A DNA stretch of 49,387 bases, taken from IMG/VR virus record IMGVR_UViG_3300010885_019455, positions 1 through 49,387 of that record; one strand, given 5' to 3'. Under the pieces are notes generated by a model. That model saw nothing but the letters and a program-made list of their open reading frames with translations, ran no database searches and was not told the origin of the DNA. A program made the translations under genes and the position numbers. This stretch comes from a virus. Each line of letters begins with the position of its first letter. Position 1 is the stretch's first letter. Below, piece by piece: positions 10,910 to 18,781 of the stretch.

Positions 10910-12643
10910 ATGACCATACAAACAACCGAAATTAATGGTTTCCTTATCGATAACTTTAATCAATATAAATTGGAAGAGGGTAAGACGCAGGGTATATGCC
11001 CTATATGCTCATCAGATAGAAAACCTAAGAATGAAAAAGCAAAATGTGCTTCTTATGATTGGGAAAGAGGTATTGGTACTTGTCATAACTGTTCTAAAAC
11101 ATTTCAGCTTCATACTTACCAGCGCAAAGGTAAAAGCGAAAAAGTATATGTTAAACCTGAGAGAGATGCGGTTATTGATTCTGGATTAGATTATCCATAC
11201 AATGAAAAAGTATTAAAGTGGTTTAATGATCGGGGTATATCACAAACAACATTACAAGAATTAAGAATATCAGAGGGTAGGGAATTTATGCCTCAAACTG
11301 GCAAAACTGAAAATGCTATACATTTTAATTACTTTGTTGGCGATCAACTTATCAATATAAAATATCGCGACGGCAAAAAGAATTTTAAATTATATAAAGG
11401 TGCTGAAAAAGTTTTTTATAATATCAACAGCATTGTAGGTTTTGAATATTGTGTTATTGTTGAAGGTGAAATGGATGTTCTTGCATTACACGAAGCAGGA
11501 ATAACTAATGCAATATCTGTTCCAAATGGTGCAACATTAGGCACAAACAATCTTGAGTACTTAGATAATTGTATTGATTATTTTGATGACAAAGAAAGAA
11601 TCATTATTGCGGTTGATTCTGATCCAGCTGGTCAAGCATTACAAACAGAGTTAGTCAGAAGATTAGGCTCTGAAGTTTGTTATATCGCATCCTTTGAAGA
11701 TTGCAAAGATGCAAATGAATATTTACTTAAATACGGTCCTGAAGCTCTATCACAAAGAATTTCAAGATCTAAACCTGTTCCTTTAGAAAATGTTACAACT
11801 TTTAGAGATATTGAAGATGAAGTTACGGACTTTGTTCGAAACGGATTCAAACCTGGTTTCCAAGTTGGCTTGGATAATTTTGATAATATTTTTTCTACGT
11901 ACACTGGTCAATTCATTACTGTTACCGGTATACCGTCTTCTGGTAAGTCTGATTTCGTAGATCAAATGGTTATTGGGTATAATGAAAAGTATGGTTGGAA
12001 AACAGCTTATGCTTCACCTGAGAATACCCCAACATATTTGCATGCTCATAAGTTAATGCGTAAAACATGGCAAGGTATGCCTACAGTAGCAGATATTAAT
12101 TCTGATAGATGGAATCAAGTTGCTGATCATGTTAATGACAATTACTTTTTTATTGATATGGAACGGTATACATTAGATTCAGTCCTTAGAAAAGGAGCAG
12201 AGCTTGTTAAACGCAAAGGAATCAAATGTTTAGTTATTGATCCATTTAATAAAGTAAGAGATCACGATGCTTCTGGAGATGTTAATGTTTATACATTGGA
12301 ATACTTAAGTAAGATTGAAATCTTTGCTAAGAAGTATGATGTATTAGTTATGGTAGTAGCTCACCCTACAAAAATGTATAAAGACGCAAAAGGTAATATT
12401 GAAGAACCTACTATGTATAATATTAAAGGTGGTGGTGAATGGTATGATGCTTCTTATCATGGTTTATTAGTTCATAGAAACTACGAAGATAAAACTGTTA
12501 AGGTTAAAGTATTAAAATGTAAGTTTCAAAACCTTGGAGAGAATGGTGCAGAATGTCATTTCAAATGGGATCCAGCTTCAGGTTGTTTTATTCCTCATAT
12601 ACCAATTGATACTTCTAACGACAAATTACCATGGGAACTATAA
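10910..12643 (+). CDS. Primase-helicase (T7 gp4/Twinkle type)
   Basis: A 577-residue bifunctional replication protein. An N-terminal zinc-binding primase domain has CPIC at 30-33 and CHNC at 58-61. The TOPRIM domain has EGEMD at 185-189 and DSD at 236-238. The DnaB-like helicase core has Walker A GIPSSGKS at 340-347 and Walker B LVIDPF with Asp444, followed by VVAHPTKM. It would make RNA primers and unwind the fork. The gene ends with PWEL. Its first codons recur at 10106-10147 directly behind promoter copy 8, so the gene appears to have been moved away from its promoter by insertion of three small genes. Confidence 0.92.
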   Translation: MTIQTTEINGFLIDNFNQYKLEEGKTQGICPICSSDRKPKNEKAKCASYDWERGIGTCHNCSKTFQLHTYQRKGKSEKVYVKPERDAVIDSGLDYPYNEKVLKWFNDRGISQTTLQELRISEGREFMPQTGKTENAIHFNYFVGDQLINIKYRDGKKNFKLYKGAEKVFYNINSIVGFEYCVIVEGEMDVLALHEAGITNAISVPNGATLGTNNLEYLDNCIDYFDDKERIIIAVDSDPAGQALQTELVRRLGSEVCYIASFEDCKDANEYLLKYGPEALSQRISRSKPVPLENVTTFRDIEDEVTDFVRNGFKPGFQVGLDNFDNIFSTYTGQFITVTGIPSSGKSDFVDQMVIGYNEKYGWKTAYASPENTPTYLHAHKLMRKTWQGMPTVADINSDRWNQVADHVNDNYFFIDMERYTLDSVLRKGAELVKRKGIKCLVIDPFNKVRDHDASGDVNVYTLEYLSKIEIFAKKYDVLVMVVAHPTKMYKDAKGNIEEPTMYNIKGGGEWYDASYHGLLVHRNYEDKTVKVKVLKCKFQNLGENGAECHFKWDPASGCFIPHIPIDTSNDKLPWEL

Positions 12644-12656
12644 AAAATAAATAATT

Positions 12657-12902
12657 ATGAAAATAGAAAGTAAAGGCCACGCTATAGAATCCTTAATTAA
12701 TTGTATGCCTTATCCTAAATTAATAAAAGATATTGATTTAGATAAAAAAGCTTGTATATATTTTACATGGAGAAGCTGCAGATATAAACTAGAATTAGAC
12801 TCAGGCCTTGTATGGGTTGTTGAAGGCAATTTTTTAGAAGGTAGAGATAATTCAATTTTAATAGAAAAACTATTAGAAATTGAAGAAGCAAAAAGATTTT
12901 AA
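12657..12902 (+). CDS. Small hypothetical protein (81 aa)
   Basis: An 81-residue protein (MKIESKGHAIESLINCMPYP, ACIYFTWRSCRYKLELDSGL, a helical end IEKLLEIEEAKRF). It looks alpha/beta. No family recognised. It lies between primase-helicase and the 12908 gene with 5-13 nt gaps. Confidence 0.6.
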   Translation: MKIESKGHAIESLINCMPYPKLIKDIDLDKKACIYFTWRSCRYKLELDSGLVWVVEGNFLEGRDNSILIEKLLEIEEAKRF

Positions 12903-12907
12903 AGTAT

Positions 12908-13249
12908 ATGGGCAGTGGATTTAAAAAAGAAACTGTTGATATGGGTAATTATGCAGCCAATGACAGAGAACAAGCAGCTAAAGATTGGTGTATAAAAAAT
13001 AAAATATATGTTTCACCAACAGCAAAGAATGCTTCAGAATGGTATCTTACTATAATAAATAATGGCAAAGAAACACAAAGCCCATTAACATATAAAAAAG
13101 TAGAAATCTGGAAAGAACTTTTTAAATTCTATACTTATTACTATGATAAATACAGTGGAGTTGAAGTAATTAAAAAGGTAGAACCTAAAAAAGTTATTAA
13201 AGAAGAAATTGAAAAACCTAAACAAATAATTAATTATGAACTATTCTAA
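12908..13249 (+). CDS. Hypothetical Lys-rich protein (113 aa)
   Basis: A 113-residue protein with aromatic-rich middle (EIWKELFKFYTYYYDKYSG) and a Lys/Glu-rich tail with repeated K-K-V and E-K-P (KKVEPKKVIKEEIEKPKQ). No domain recognised. Its last 14 nt overlap the start of the ThyA-like gene in another frame. Confidence 0.55.
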   Translation: MGSGFKKETVDMGNYAANDREQAAKDWCIKNKIYVSPTAKNASEWYLTIINNGKETQSPLTYKKVEIWKELFKFYTYYYDKYSGVEVIKKVEPKKVIKEEIEKPKQIINYELF

Positions 13250-14021
13250 TATGATACAACAGTATGAAGAACAATATCGAGATTTATTGCAAGAATGCCT
13301 TATTAGAGGCGTTACAAGAGCTGACAGGACTGGAGTTGGTAGTAGATCAATATTTAATGCTAGTTTAAAGATTGATGTTTCAAAACAATTTCCTATTATA
13401 ACTGGTAGAAAAATGTTTCAAAAAACATTTGATACAGAATTTGAATGGTTTATGAATGGTGAAACTAATATAAAACGTTTTAAAAATGCTGGCGTAAAGA
13501 TATGGGATGCTTGGGCAGATGATAATGGTGATCTTGGTCCTGTATATGGTTATCAAATGAGAAACTTTAATAATCAAGGCATTGATCAAATGAAAAACGT
13601 TATTAAAAGTTTAATAATGGAACCAGATAGCAGAAGACATATTATTAGTCTATGGAATCCAGCACAAATTAAAGATATGAGATTGCCACCGTGTTATTTA
13701 TATTTTCAATTCTTTGTAGAAGATGGTAAACTTAATATGTTTGCGTTACAAAGATCAGGTGATTTATTTTTAGGAATTCCGTATGATGTAGCATTGTTTA
13801 CAGAAGTACTTTTATATGTAAGTACATTAACGGAATACAAACCAAATTTATTAGAGATACAGATAATTGATGCACATATTTATAATAATCAAATAGAGTC
13901 TGTTAACAAATATTTGCAACAACCAATGTTTGCATTACCAACTTACGAATATAGATTAAATGAATTAAAACTAATTAATTATAATCACGGTCCTGTAATT
14001 ACAGCAAAAATAGCCGTTTAA
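13236..14021 (+). CDS. thyA: ThyA-family enzyme, possibly acting on dCMP
   Basis: A 261-residue thymidylate synthase fold. Conserved pieces are TRADRTGVGSRSIF (residues 27-40), KIWDAWADDNGDLGPVYGYQ (88-107), EPDSRRHI (129-136), the nucleophile Cys153 in LPPCY, QRSGDLFLGIPYD (172-184) and DAHIY (212-216). Two substitutions stand out: the residue aligned with E. coli Asn177, which reads uracil O4/N3, is Asp184, and that aligned with His147 is Tyr154. Asp at the first position is characteristic of dCMP hydroxymethylases such as T4 gp42. So the product may be a modified dCMP rather than dTMP. The C-terminus ends IAV as in active enzymes. The symbol refers to the family. Confidence 0.85.
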   Translation: MNYSNMIQQYEEQYRDLLQECLIRGVTRADRTGVGSRSIFNASLKIDVSKQFPIITGRKMFQKTFDTEFEWFMNGETNIKRFKNAGVKIWDAWADDNGDLGPVYGYQMRNFNNQGIDQMKNVIKSLIMEPDSRRHIISLWNPAQIKDMRLPPCYLYFQFFVEDGKLNMFALQRSGDLFLGIPYDVALFTEVLLYVSTLTEYKPNLLEIQIIDAHIYNNQIESVNKYLQQPMFALPTYEYRLNELKLINYNHGPVITAKIAV

Positions 14022-14029
14022 ATCAAATT

Positions 14030-14311
14030 ATGACACCAAAAGAAAATAATCAATGGTTTATAGTAATCGATGAACCATATAAATGGGTAGAAGATATAAA
14101 AATAAATAACATTATGACACCAAAAGAAAGAGCAACAAAATTAAGACTTCATTATTCTATTATTTTAAATTTATCACAAAAAGATAGGTTAGTAGTTAAT
14201 TCTTGTTTAAGAGCAGTTAACCTTGTTATAAATAGTGTAGAATTAGAAAATGTTTCAGATAACTTTTATAAATATTGGCAAGAAGTAAAAAACGAAATAG
14301 AAAAATTATGA
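14030..14311 (+). CDS. Small conserved phage protein with a duplicated start (93 or 65 aa)
   Basis: The core, from the second ATG at 14114, is 65 residues: MTPKERATKLRLHYSIILNL, then RAVNLVINSVELE and YWQEVKNEIEKL, a common phage family with a paralog at 6195. The frame extends upstream to an ATG at 14030 whose first codons are identical (MTPKE); the 28 residues in between (NNQWFIVIDEPYKWVEDI and on) look unrelated. Both copies of ATGACACCAAAAGAAA are preceded by similar A/T-rich leaders. Either start may be used; the start region has been duplicated around an inserted segment. Its stop overlaps the next ATG. Confidence 0.6.
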   Translation: MTPKENNQWFIVIDEPYKWVEDIKINNIMTPKERATKLRLHYSIILNLSQKDRLVVNSCLRAVNLVINSVELENVSDNFYKYWQEVKNEIEKL

Positions 14312-14649
14312 CAAAAGATTTAACAAAATGCAATTGGGATAACTGTAATAATGACAGAGTTTATAAAACTAGTATATATTGCAAAGAGCATAATAATCTT
14401 TATAGCTTATCTAGGAAGTTTGGTATTAGCAAAGATGAAGTATTAATATTAAAAGATAAAAAATATTGTGATATTTGTGAAAATCCTTTTTTAGATAGCA
14501 AAATTTATATTGATCATTGTCATACAAACGGTAATGTTAGGGGAGTATTATGTTGGCACTGTAATATTTTATTAGGACACGCATTCGATAATACCGATAT
14601 TTTAACTAAAGCAGTAACTTATTTAAACAAAAATGAAAGAAAATATTGA
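14308..14649 (+). CDS. Recombination endonuclease VII-like (T4 gp49 family)
   Basis: A 113-residue nuclease of the endonuclease VII (PF02945) type: a zinc cluster with CDICENP and a later CWHCN, and the catalytic segment YIDHCHTNGNVRGVLCWHCN. T4 gp49 resolves branched DNA before packaging. I start it at ATG 14308, which overlaps the previous stop (ATGA), rather than at a TTG at 14275. An extra N-terminal Cys/His group (CNWDNCNND, IYCKEH) may bind a second zinc ion. Stand-alone copies also act as mobile or homing nucleases, so resolvase activity is a family inference. Confidence 0.85.
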   Translation: MTKDLTKCNWDNCNNDRVYKTSIYCKEHNNLYSLSRKFGISKDEVLILKDKKYCDICENPFLDSKIYIDHCHTNGNVRGVLCWHCNILLGHAFDNTDILTKAVTYLNKNERKY

Positions 14650-15511
14650 AAATTCTACAGGTAAATATTACATTTATCATATTCCGACTAAAAAAATAGG
14701 AGTTACACGTAATCTTAATAAGAGAGTAACTATAGCACAAGGCTATAAGATTGGAGAATATGAAGTTCTGGAATCATCTGAAGATATAGATTATATATCA
14801 AGAAGAGAGTCAGAGCTTCAACGTTTATACGGCTACAAAGTAGATCGAGATTCTTATAAAAAAGTAATTAATAAACCTAAAAAATCAAATCAAATGAAAT
14901 TAAACGTAACAGATCAAACAACAACATTTCCATGCCCTGTAAATAAACTGAAGGGACAACTATTGGATGCAGTAGGATTAGTTTGGGAAACGCCATTTGG
15001 CAACTATTTATTAAATAAAGAAATGATTGATTGGATTATATCTAATGCAAAAGTTTCAATGTTTAATACTAATCGATGCTTTGTATATAATAAAGCCTTA
15101 CATGAAGCCGTAGCAGCTAATTTTAATCCTATTAATCATATAGAGCAAACACTTGTTGCTAAAACAGAAGAACAACCAACTACTTATGATTTAATAAGAA
15201 TATGGGCTAGCGATAAAGGTATATTATCGAGCGGCGATCCAAAGACACAATATATAAAGTTAATGGAAGAGTCTGGTGAATTAGCAAGAGCAATATTAAA
15301 AGAAGACAAAAGTGAATTCATTGATGCTATTGGTGATATGGTTGTTGTATTAACAAATTTAGCCGCAATTAAAGGATTAAGAATTGAAGACTGTGTTGAT
15401 AGTGCTTATAATGAAATTAAAAATAGAAAAGGTTCAATGAAAAATGGAACTTTCGTAAAGAACATGACATTAAATCCATATCCAGGTGTAACAATTAAAA
15501 CAACTTTATAA
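14633..15511 (+). CDS. Fusion of a GIY-YIG-like domain and a MazG pyrophosphohydrolase (292 aa)
   Basis: Residues 10-80 (KYYIYHIPTKKIGVTRNLNK, then RRESELQRLYGY) look like a reduced GIY-YIG-type domain: the strand pair and the Arg of the nuclease are present, but the motif is degenerate. Residues about 185-270 are MazG-like: EESGELARA with the paired Glu at 212-216 and EFIDAIGDMVVVL with Glu228 and Asp232/Asp235, where metal ions bind. MazG enzymes cut NTPs or dNTPs to monophosphates. A Met at 88 could give a MazG-only product. Between the ThyA-like enzyme and RNR it may adjust dNTP pools. It overlaps the endonuclease VII gene by 17 nt. Confidence 0.7.
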   Translation: MKENIENSTGKYYIYHIPTKKIGVTRNLNKRVTIAQGYKIGEYEVLESSEDIDYISRRESELQRLYGYKVDRDSYKKVINKPKKSNQMKLNVTDQTTTFPCPVNKLKGQLLDAVGLVWETPFGNYLLNKEMIDWIISNAKVSMFNTNRCFVYNKALHEAVAANFNPINHIEQTLVAKTEEQPTTYDLIRIWASDKGILSSGDPKTQYIKLMEESGELARAILKEDKSEFIDAIGDMVVVLTNLAAIKGLRIEDCVDSAYNEIKNRKGSMKNGTFVKNMTLNPYPGVTIKTTL

Positions 15512-15512
15512 T

Positions 15513-15767
15513 ATGACAGAAAAAAGTATTAAGTTTCGAGACCCAGTAGTTGAAAGAGTAGTAGACAAATTCATTTCAAGATCTGATGTAGGCTTTAAAA
15601 AATATGGCGTTACAATGGATCAAGATCAATCAAGAATATTTGAATGGCTTAATCATTTACAAGAAGAATTAATGGATGCTATTTTGTATTTACAAAAAGC
15701 TAAAGAAGTTTATTCAGAAGATCTTATGGATGCTGTAGTAAGAAGAATTGAAAAGAATGCGGACTAG
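15513..15767 (+). CDS. MazG-like small protein, possible dNTP pyrophosphohydrolase (84 aa)
   Basis: An 84-residue helical protein with VDKFISRSDVGFKKYGVTMD and EWLNHLQEELMDAILYLQKA. R-S-x-V-G-x-x-K-Y-G-x-T-x and W-L-x-H-L-Q-E-E-L-M-D-A-x-L-Y-L-x-K are features of a phage family close to MazG and dATP/dGTP diphosphohydrolases, with the E-E-x-x-D forming the metal site. It starts 1 nt after the GIY/MazG stop and overlaps the next gene by 11 nt. Substrate unknown. Confidence 0.65.
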   Translation: MTEKSIKFRDPVVERVVDKFISRSDVGFKKYGVTMDQDQSRIFEWLNHLQEELMDAILYLQKAKEVYSEDLMDAVVRRIEKNAD

Positions 15768-16200
15768 TAAAAAGAAAGGACCTGTAGTAGCAAAGAAAGT
15801 GATGTATGATGGCGTCACTTTCGCTTCAGGACTTGAGAAGTATATGTACAAAGCATTAAAAGATGCTGGTATAAAATTTCATTATGAGTATAAAACTTAT
15901 GAACTCATACCTGCTTTTAATTTTGACAATGATTGTTTTGAAAGACAATCTAATAGTAAAGGTGATTTTATAAATAGAGGTAATAAGAAAGTACTTAATT
16001 TGAAATACACCCCAGACTTTGAAGGTGAAACTTTTATTATTGAAACAAAAGGTAGAGCTAATGATTCATTTCCATTGCGGTATAAACTTTTTAAAAAATA
16101 TATGAAGGATAATAATGATAAAAGGACGTTGTATAAACCCCAAAAAAATTCTGAATGCGACGAGACAGTACGCTTAATTCTTTTGAAGCAAAAAGAATAG
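15757..16200 (+). CDS. DUF1064-like PD-(D/E)XK phage endonuclease (147 aa)
   Basis: A 147-residue protein. It has GVTFASGLEKYMYKALKDAG, then YEYKTYELIP, and the nuclease core LKYTPDFEGETFIIETKGRA: PDF (Asp), then E-T-K-G, as in DUF1064 / endonuclease I-like phage enzymes. The S-x-x-E near the start is the usual first acidic residue. It may cut branched or recombining DNA. I chose ATG 15757, which overlaps the end of the MazG-like gene, over a TTG at 15748. Confidence 0.75.
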   Translation: MRTSKKKGPVVAKKVMYDGVTFASGLEKYMYKALKDAGIKFHYEYKTYELIPAFNFDNDCFERQSNSKGDFINRGNKKVLNLKYTPDFEGETFIIETKGRANDSFPLRYKLFKKYMKDNNDKRTLYKPQKNSECDETVRLILLKQKE

Positions 16201-16325
16201 CTAGACAAAAATATGCAGAAAGACATATTGAAAAATGGTATATGTGGTCATTTGAAACATTTGGTAAAATAAGATACAAAGAACTTATGAAAACAATAGA
16301 TGCATTTACACTAACTAATCCTTAA
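16155..16325 (+). CDS. Small basic hypothetical protein (56 aa)
   Basis: A 56-codon frame (MRRDSTLNSFEAKRIARQKY, then MWSFETFGKIRYKELM) that overlaps the end of the nuclease gene by 46 nt and fills the space up to the next gene. It is basic and rich in aromatic residues. No family recognised; the long overlap lowers confidence, but the rest of the gap has no other frame. Confidence 0.5.
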   Translation: MRRDSTLNSFEAKRIARQKYAERHIEKWYMWSFETFGKIRYKELMKTIDAFTLTNP

Positions 16326-16335
16326 AAATAATATT

Positions 16336-16494
16336 ATGACTTACAATGAAGATCCAAGATCTACACAATGGACGCTTGAAATAGGGTTCTATCCAGGCTT
16401 ATTATTTGGATATAGAGTTTATGAATATGATGATGCACTATTACATGTATTATATATACCATTTATAGATATATCACTTGAAATAAGTAAATAA
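16336..16494 (+). CDS. Small hypothetical protein (52 aa)
   Basis: A 52-residue acidic protein (MTYNEDPRSTQWTLEIGFYP, GLLFGYRVYEYDDALLHVLY, ending SLEISK), probably beta-rich. Similar short proteins with a WTLEIGFYPG(xx)FG motif are familiar from other phages, with unknown function. It precedes the 16515 gene by 20 nt. Confidence 0.55.
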   Translation: MTYNEDPRSTQWTLEIGFYPGLLFGYRVYEYDDALLHVLYIPFIDISLEISK

Positions 16495-16514
16495 TAATAA
16501 CTAAAACTAAAACA

Positions 16515-16760
16515 ATGAAAGAAAACGAGTTAATCGGAATGAGGAACAAAATAGAATCACTCACTAATATTGTAAAGTATATATTGGAAGAGGTCCAAAA
16601 CATTAAGACTTTAGCGTCTGGCACATTTGAAACGGTTAGATTTATGCCAGAATATGAAGCAGCTGTACAAAAGCTAGCTGAGAAAGTTAAAGCCGCAGCA
16701 GCAGGAAATATTGAAGTTAAAGACGAAGAAATAGTAACCCCTAAATTAGAAATAGATTAA
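16515..16760 (+). CDS. Small coiled-coil protein upstream of RNR (81 aa)
   Basis: An 81-residue protein. The N-terminal half is a coiled-coil-like helix (MRNKIESLTNIVKYILEEVQ), followed by LASGTFETVRFMPEYEAAVQ and an Ala-rich, acidic tail. The G-T-x-E-T-x-x-x-M-P-x-Y-E-x-A segment recurs in phages of varied hosts; role unknown. It ends 1 nt before the RNR start, so the two are likely translationally coupled. Confidence 0.65.
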   Translation: MKENELIGMRNKIESLTNIVKYILEEVQNIKTLASGTFETVRFMPEYEAAVQKLAEKVKAAAAGNIEVKDEEIVTPKLEID

Positions 16761-16761
16761 C

Positions 16762-18630
16762 ATGAGTTTAAGCCTAGACAAACAAATTTTAAGTGATATT
16801 ACCGTATACACAAAGTATGCAAAGTATGTGCCGTCAAAAGAACGAAGAGAAACGTGGAATGAATTAGTAACCAGGAATATGGAAATGCACATTACCAAAT
16901 TTCCGCATTTAAAAGAATCAATTGAACAAATTTATAAGAACTTTGTATTTAATAAAAAAGTATTGCCTTCAATGCGAAGCTTACAATTTGGTGGCAAAGC
17001 TGTTGAACTTAATAATGCTCGCATTTATAATTGCGCTTTTCTGCCTATTGATAATATCCGCAGTTTTTCTGAAACTATGTTTTTACTTTTGGGAGGAACT
17101 GGTGTTGGCTATTCGGTGCAGAATCACAACATTGATAAATTACCTGAAATAAGAAAACCAAACTACGATCGTAAGAAACGTTATGTTGTACAGGACAGCA
17201 TTATTGGTTGGGCGGATGCAATAAAAACATTGTTTAAATCATACACTGGGGAATTAACTTCACATATTGAATTTGATCTTTCTGATATTAGACAAAAAGG
17301 TGCATTACTTGTAACAGCAGGAGGTAAAGCGCCAGGACCAGAACCATTAAGATTAGCATTGGTTAAAATTGAAGCCATCCTTCGTGAAAAAGAAGATAGA
17401 TCTAAATTAACAGATATTGAATGTCACGATATTCAGTGTCATATTGCCGATGCGGTTTTAGCGGGCGGAATTAGAAGAGCAGCAATGATCTCATTGTTTG
17501 ACTTAGATAGTAATGCAATGTTAAATTGTAAAGCTGGTAGTTGGTGGGAAAACAATTCTCAAAGAGGTAGAGCTAATAACTCTGTTGTTTTAGTACGCCA
17601 TAAGATTGATAAGAAAACATTTGATAAGGTATGGGAACGTATTGAAGCATCTGGATCAGGTGAACCTGGAATATATCTTACTAATGATAAAGATTGGGGT
17701 ACAAACCCTTGTTGTGAGATTGCTTTACGACCATATCAATTCTGTAACTTAACAGAAATTAATATGTCTAATATTGAAAGTCAAGAAGATTTTAATGCAA
17801 GATCTTCAGCAGCATCATTCTTAGGTACGTTGCAAGCATCGTATTCAGACTTCCATTATCTTCGTGATATATGGAGAAAGAATACAGAAAAAGATGCATT
17901 GCTTGGTGTATCAATGACTGGTATTGCATCTAAATCAAATCTAGAATTAAATTATGAAGAAGCAGCAGAAGTCGTTAAACAAACCAATAGAGAAACAGCT
18001 AAATTACTTGGAATTAATGCTGCAGCTAGAACAACAGCAGTTAAGCCAGCGGGTACGACTAGCCTTGTACTTGGTACCTCTAGCGGTATTCATGCTTGGC
18101 ATAATGATTATTATATTCGCCGTATGCGTTTAGGTAAGAATGAAGCAATATACACTTATCTTGCAATCAATCATCCAGAATTGTTAGAAGATGAATATTT
18201 TAATCCTACATTACAATCAGTAATTTCTGTACCTCAGAAAGCGCCAGAAGGAGCAATAACAAGATATGAATCTACATTAGATCTATTAGAAAGAGTAAAA
18301 CTTATATCTAGAGATTGGGTTAAGACTGGCCATGATAAAGGTAACAATACTCATAATGTATCTTGTACCGTTTCCGTTAGAGATGATGAATGGAAAATTG
18401 TAGGTGAATGGATGTGGGCTAATAAAGAATACTATAATGGATTATCTGTTTTACCATATAACGGTGGAACATACAAACAAACTCCATTTGAAGATTGTAC
18501 TAAAGAAGTATATGAACAAATGATGTCTACATTAAAAGACGTTGATCTATCAAGAGTAATTGAGATACAAGATAATACTAACTTTGCTGATTCAGCAGCT
18601 TGTGGAGGAGGTAATTGTGAAGTTGTATAG
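16762..18630 (+). CDS. nrdJ: Class II (B12-dependent) ribonucleotide reductase, monomeric RTPR type
   Basis: A 622-residue adenosylcobalamin-dependent ribonucleotide reductase. It matches the Lactobacillus leichmannii enzyme at all catalytic positions I could align: Cys91 (RIYNC; RTPR C119), Asn315/Cys317/Glu319 in NPCCEI (N406/C408/E410, C408 being the radical Cys), Cys328 in QFCNL eleven residues on (C419), and a C-terminal pair Cys614/Cys619 in CGGGNC (C731/C736). It makes deoxynucleotides without oxygen but needs host B12. Last + strand gene before the central terminator. Confidence 0.95.
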   Translation: MSLSLDKQILSDITVYTKYAKYVPSKERRETWNELVTRNMEMHITKFPHLKESIEQIYKNFVFNKKVLPSMRSLQFGGKAVELNNARIYNCAFLPIDNIRSFSETMFLLLGGTGVGYSVQNHNIDKLPEIRKPNYDRKKRYVVQDSIIGWADAIKTLFKSYTGELTSHIEFDLSDIRQKGALLVTAGGKAPGPEPLRLALVKIEAILREKEDRSKLTDIECHDIQCHIADAVLAGGIRRAAMISLFDLDSNAMLNCKAGSWWENNSQRGRANNSVVLVRHKIDKKTFDKVWERIEASGSGEPGIYLTNDKDWGTNPCCEIALRPYQFCNLTEINMSNIESQEDFNARSSAASFLGTLQASYSDFHYLRDIWRKNTEKDALLGVSMTGIASKSNLELNYEEAAEVVKQTNRETAKLLGINAAARTTAVKPAGTTSLVLGTSSGIHAWHNDYYIRRMRLGKNEAIYTYLAINHPELLEDEYFNPTLQSVISVPQKAPEGAITRYESTLDLLERVKLISRDWVKTGHDKGNNTHNVSCTVSVRDDEWKIVGEWMWANKEYYNGLSVLPYNGGTYKQTPFEDCTKEVYEQMMSTLKDVDLSRVIEIQDNTNFADSAACGGGNCEVV

Positions 18631-18698
18631 TTATCTTGGTACAAAATGTTGGGTTTATACTTTATATATAAATCAAATATAATAAGCATATAAATTGA

Positions 18699-18730
18699 TA
18701 AAGGGGACCACGTTATGTGAATCCCCTTTA
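18699..18730. terminator. Bidirectional terminator between the convergent gene blocks
   Basis: A perfect 9-bp stem TAAAGGGGA (18699-18707) / TCCCCTTTA (18722-18730) around a 14-nt loop with a further CAC/GTG pairing. It lies between the 3' ends of nrdJ (+) and the giant virion protein (-), where transcription from both sides must stop. T-tracts are modest, so efficiency may rely on the stem. Confidence 0.85.
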
Positions 18731-18747
18731 TTGGTTATTAGAACTTT

Positions 18748-18781
18748 TAGGTATGGTGCCTATTTATCTTTGTTCTTTTTA
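18748..18781 (+). terminator. Possible second terminator after nrdJ
   Basis: TAGGTA (18748-18753) and TGCCTA (18757-18762) pair around a 3-nt loop with one G-T pair, followed by a T-rich tract to 18781. It could be a weak backup terminator for + strand transcription. It ends at the stop of the convergent giant gene. Confidence 0.4.
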
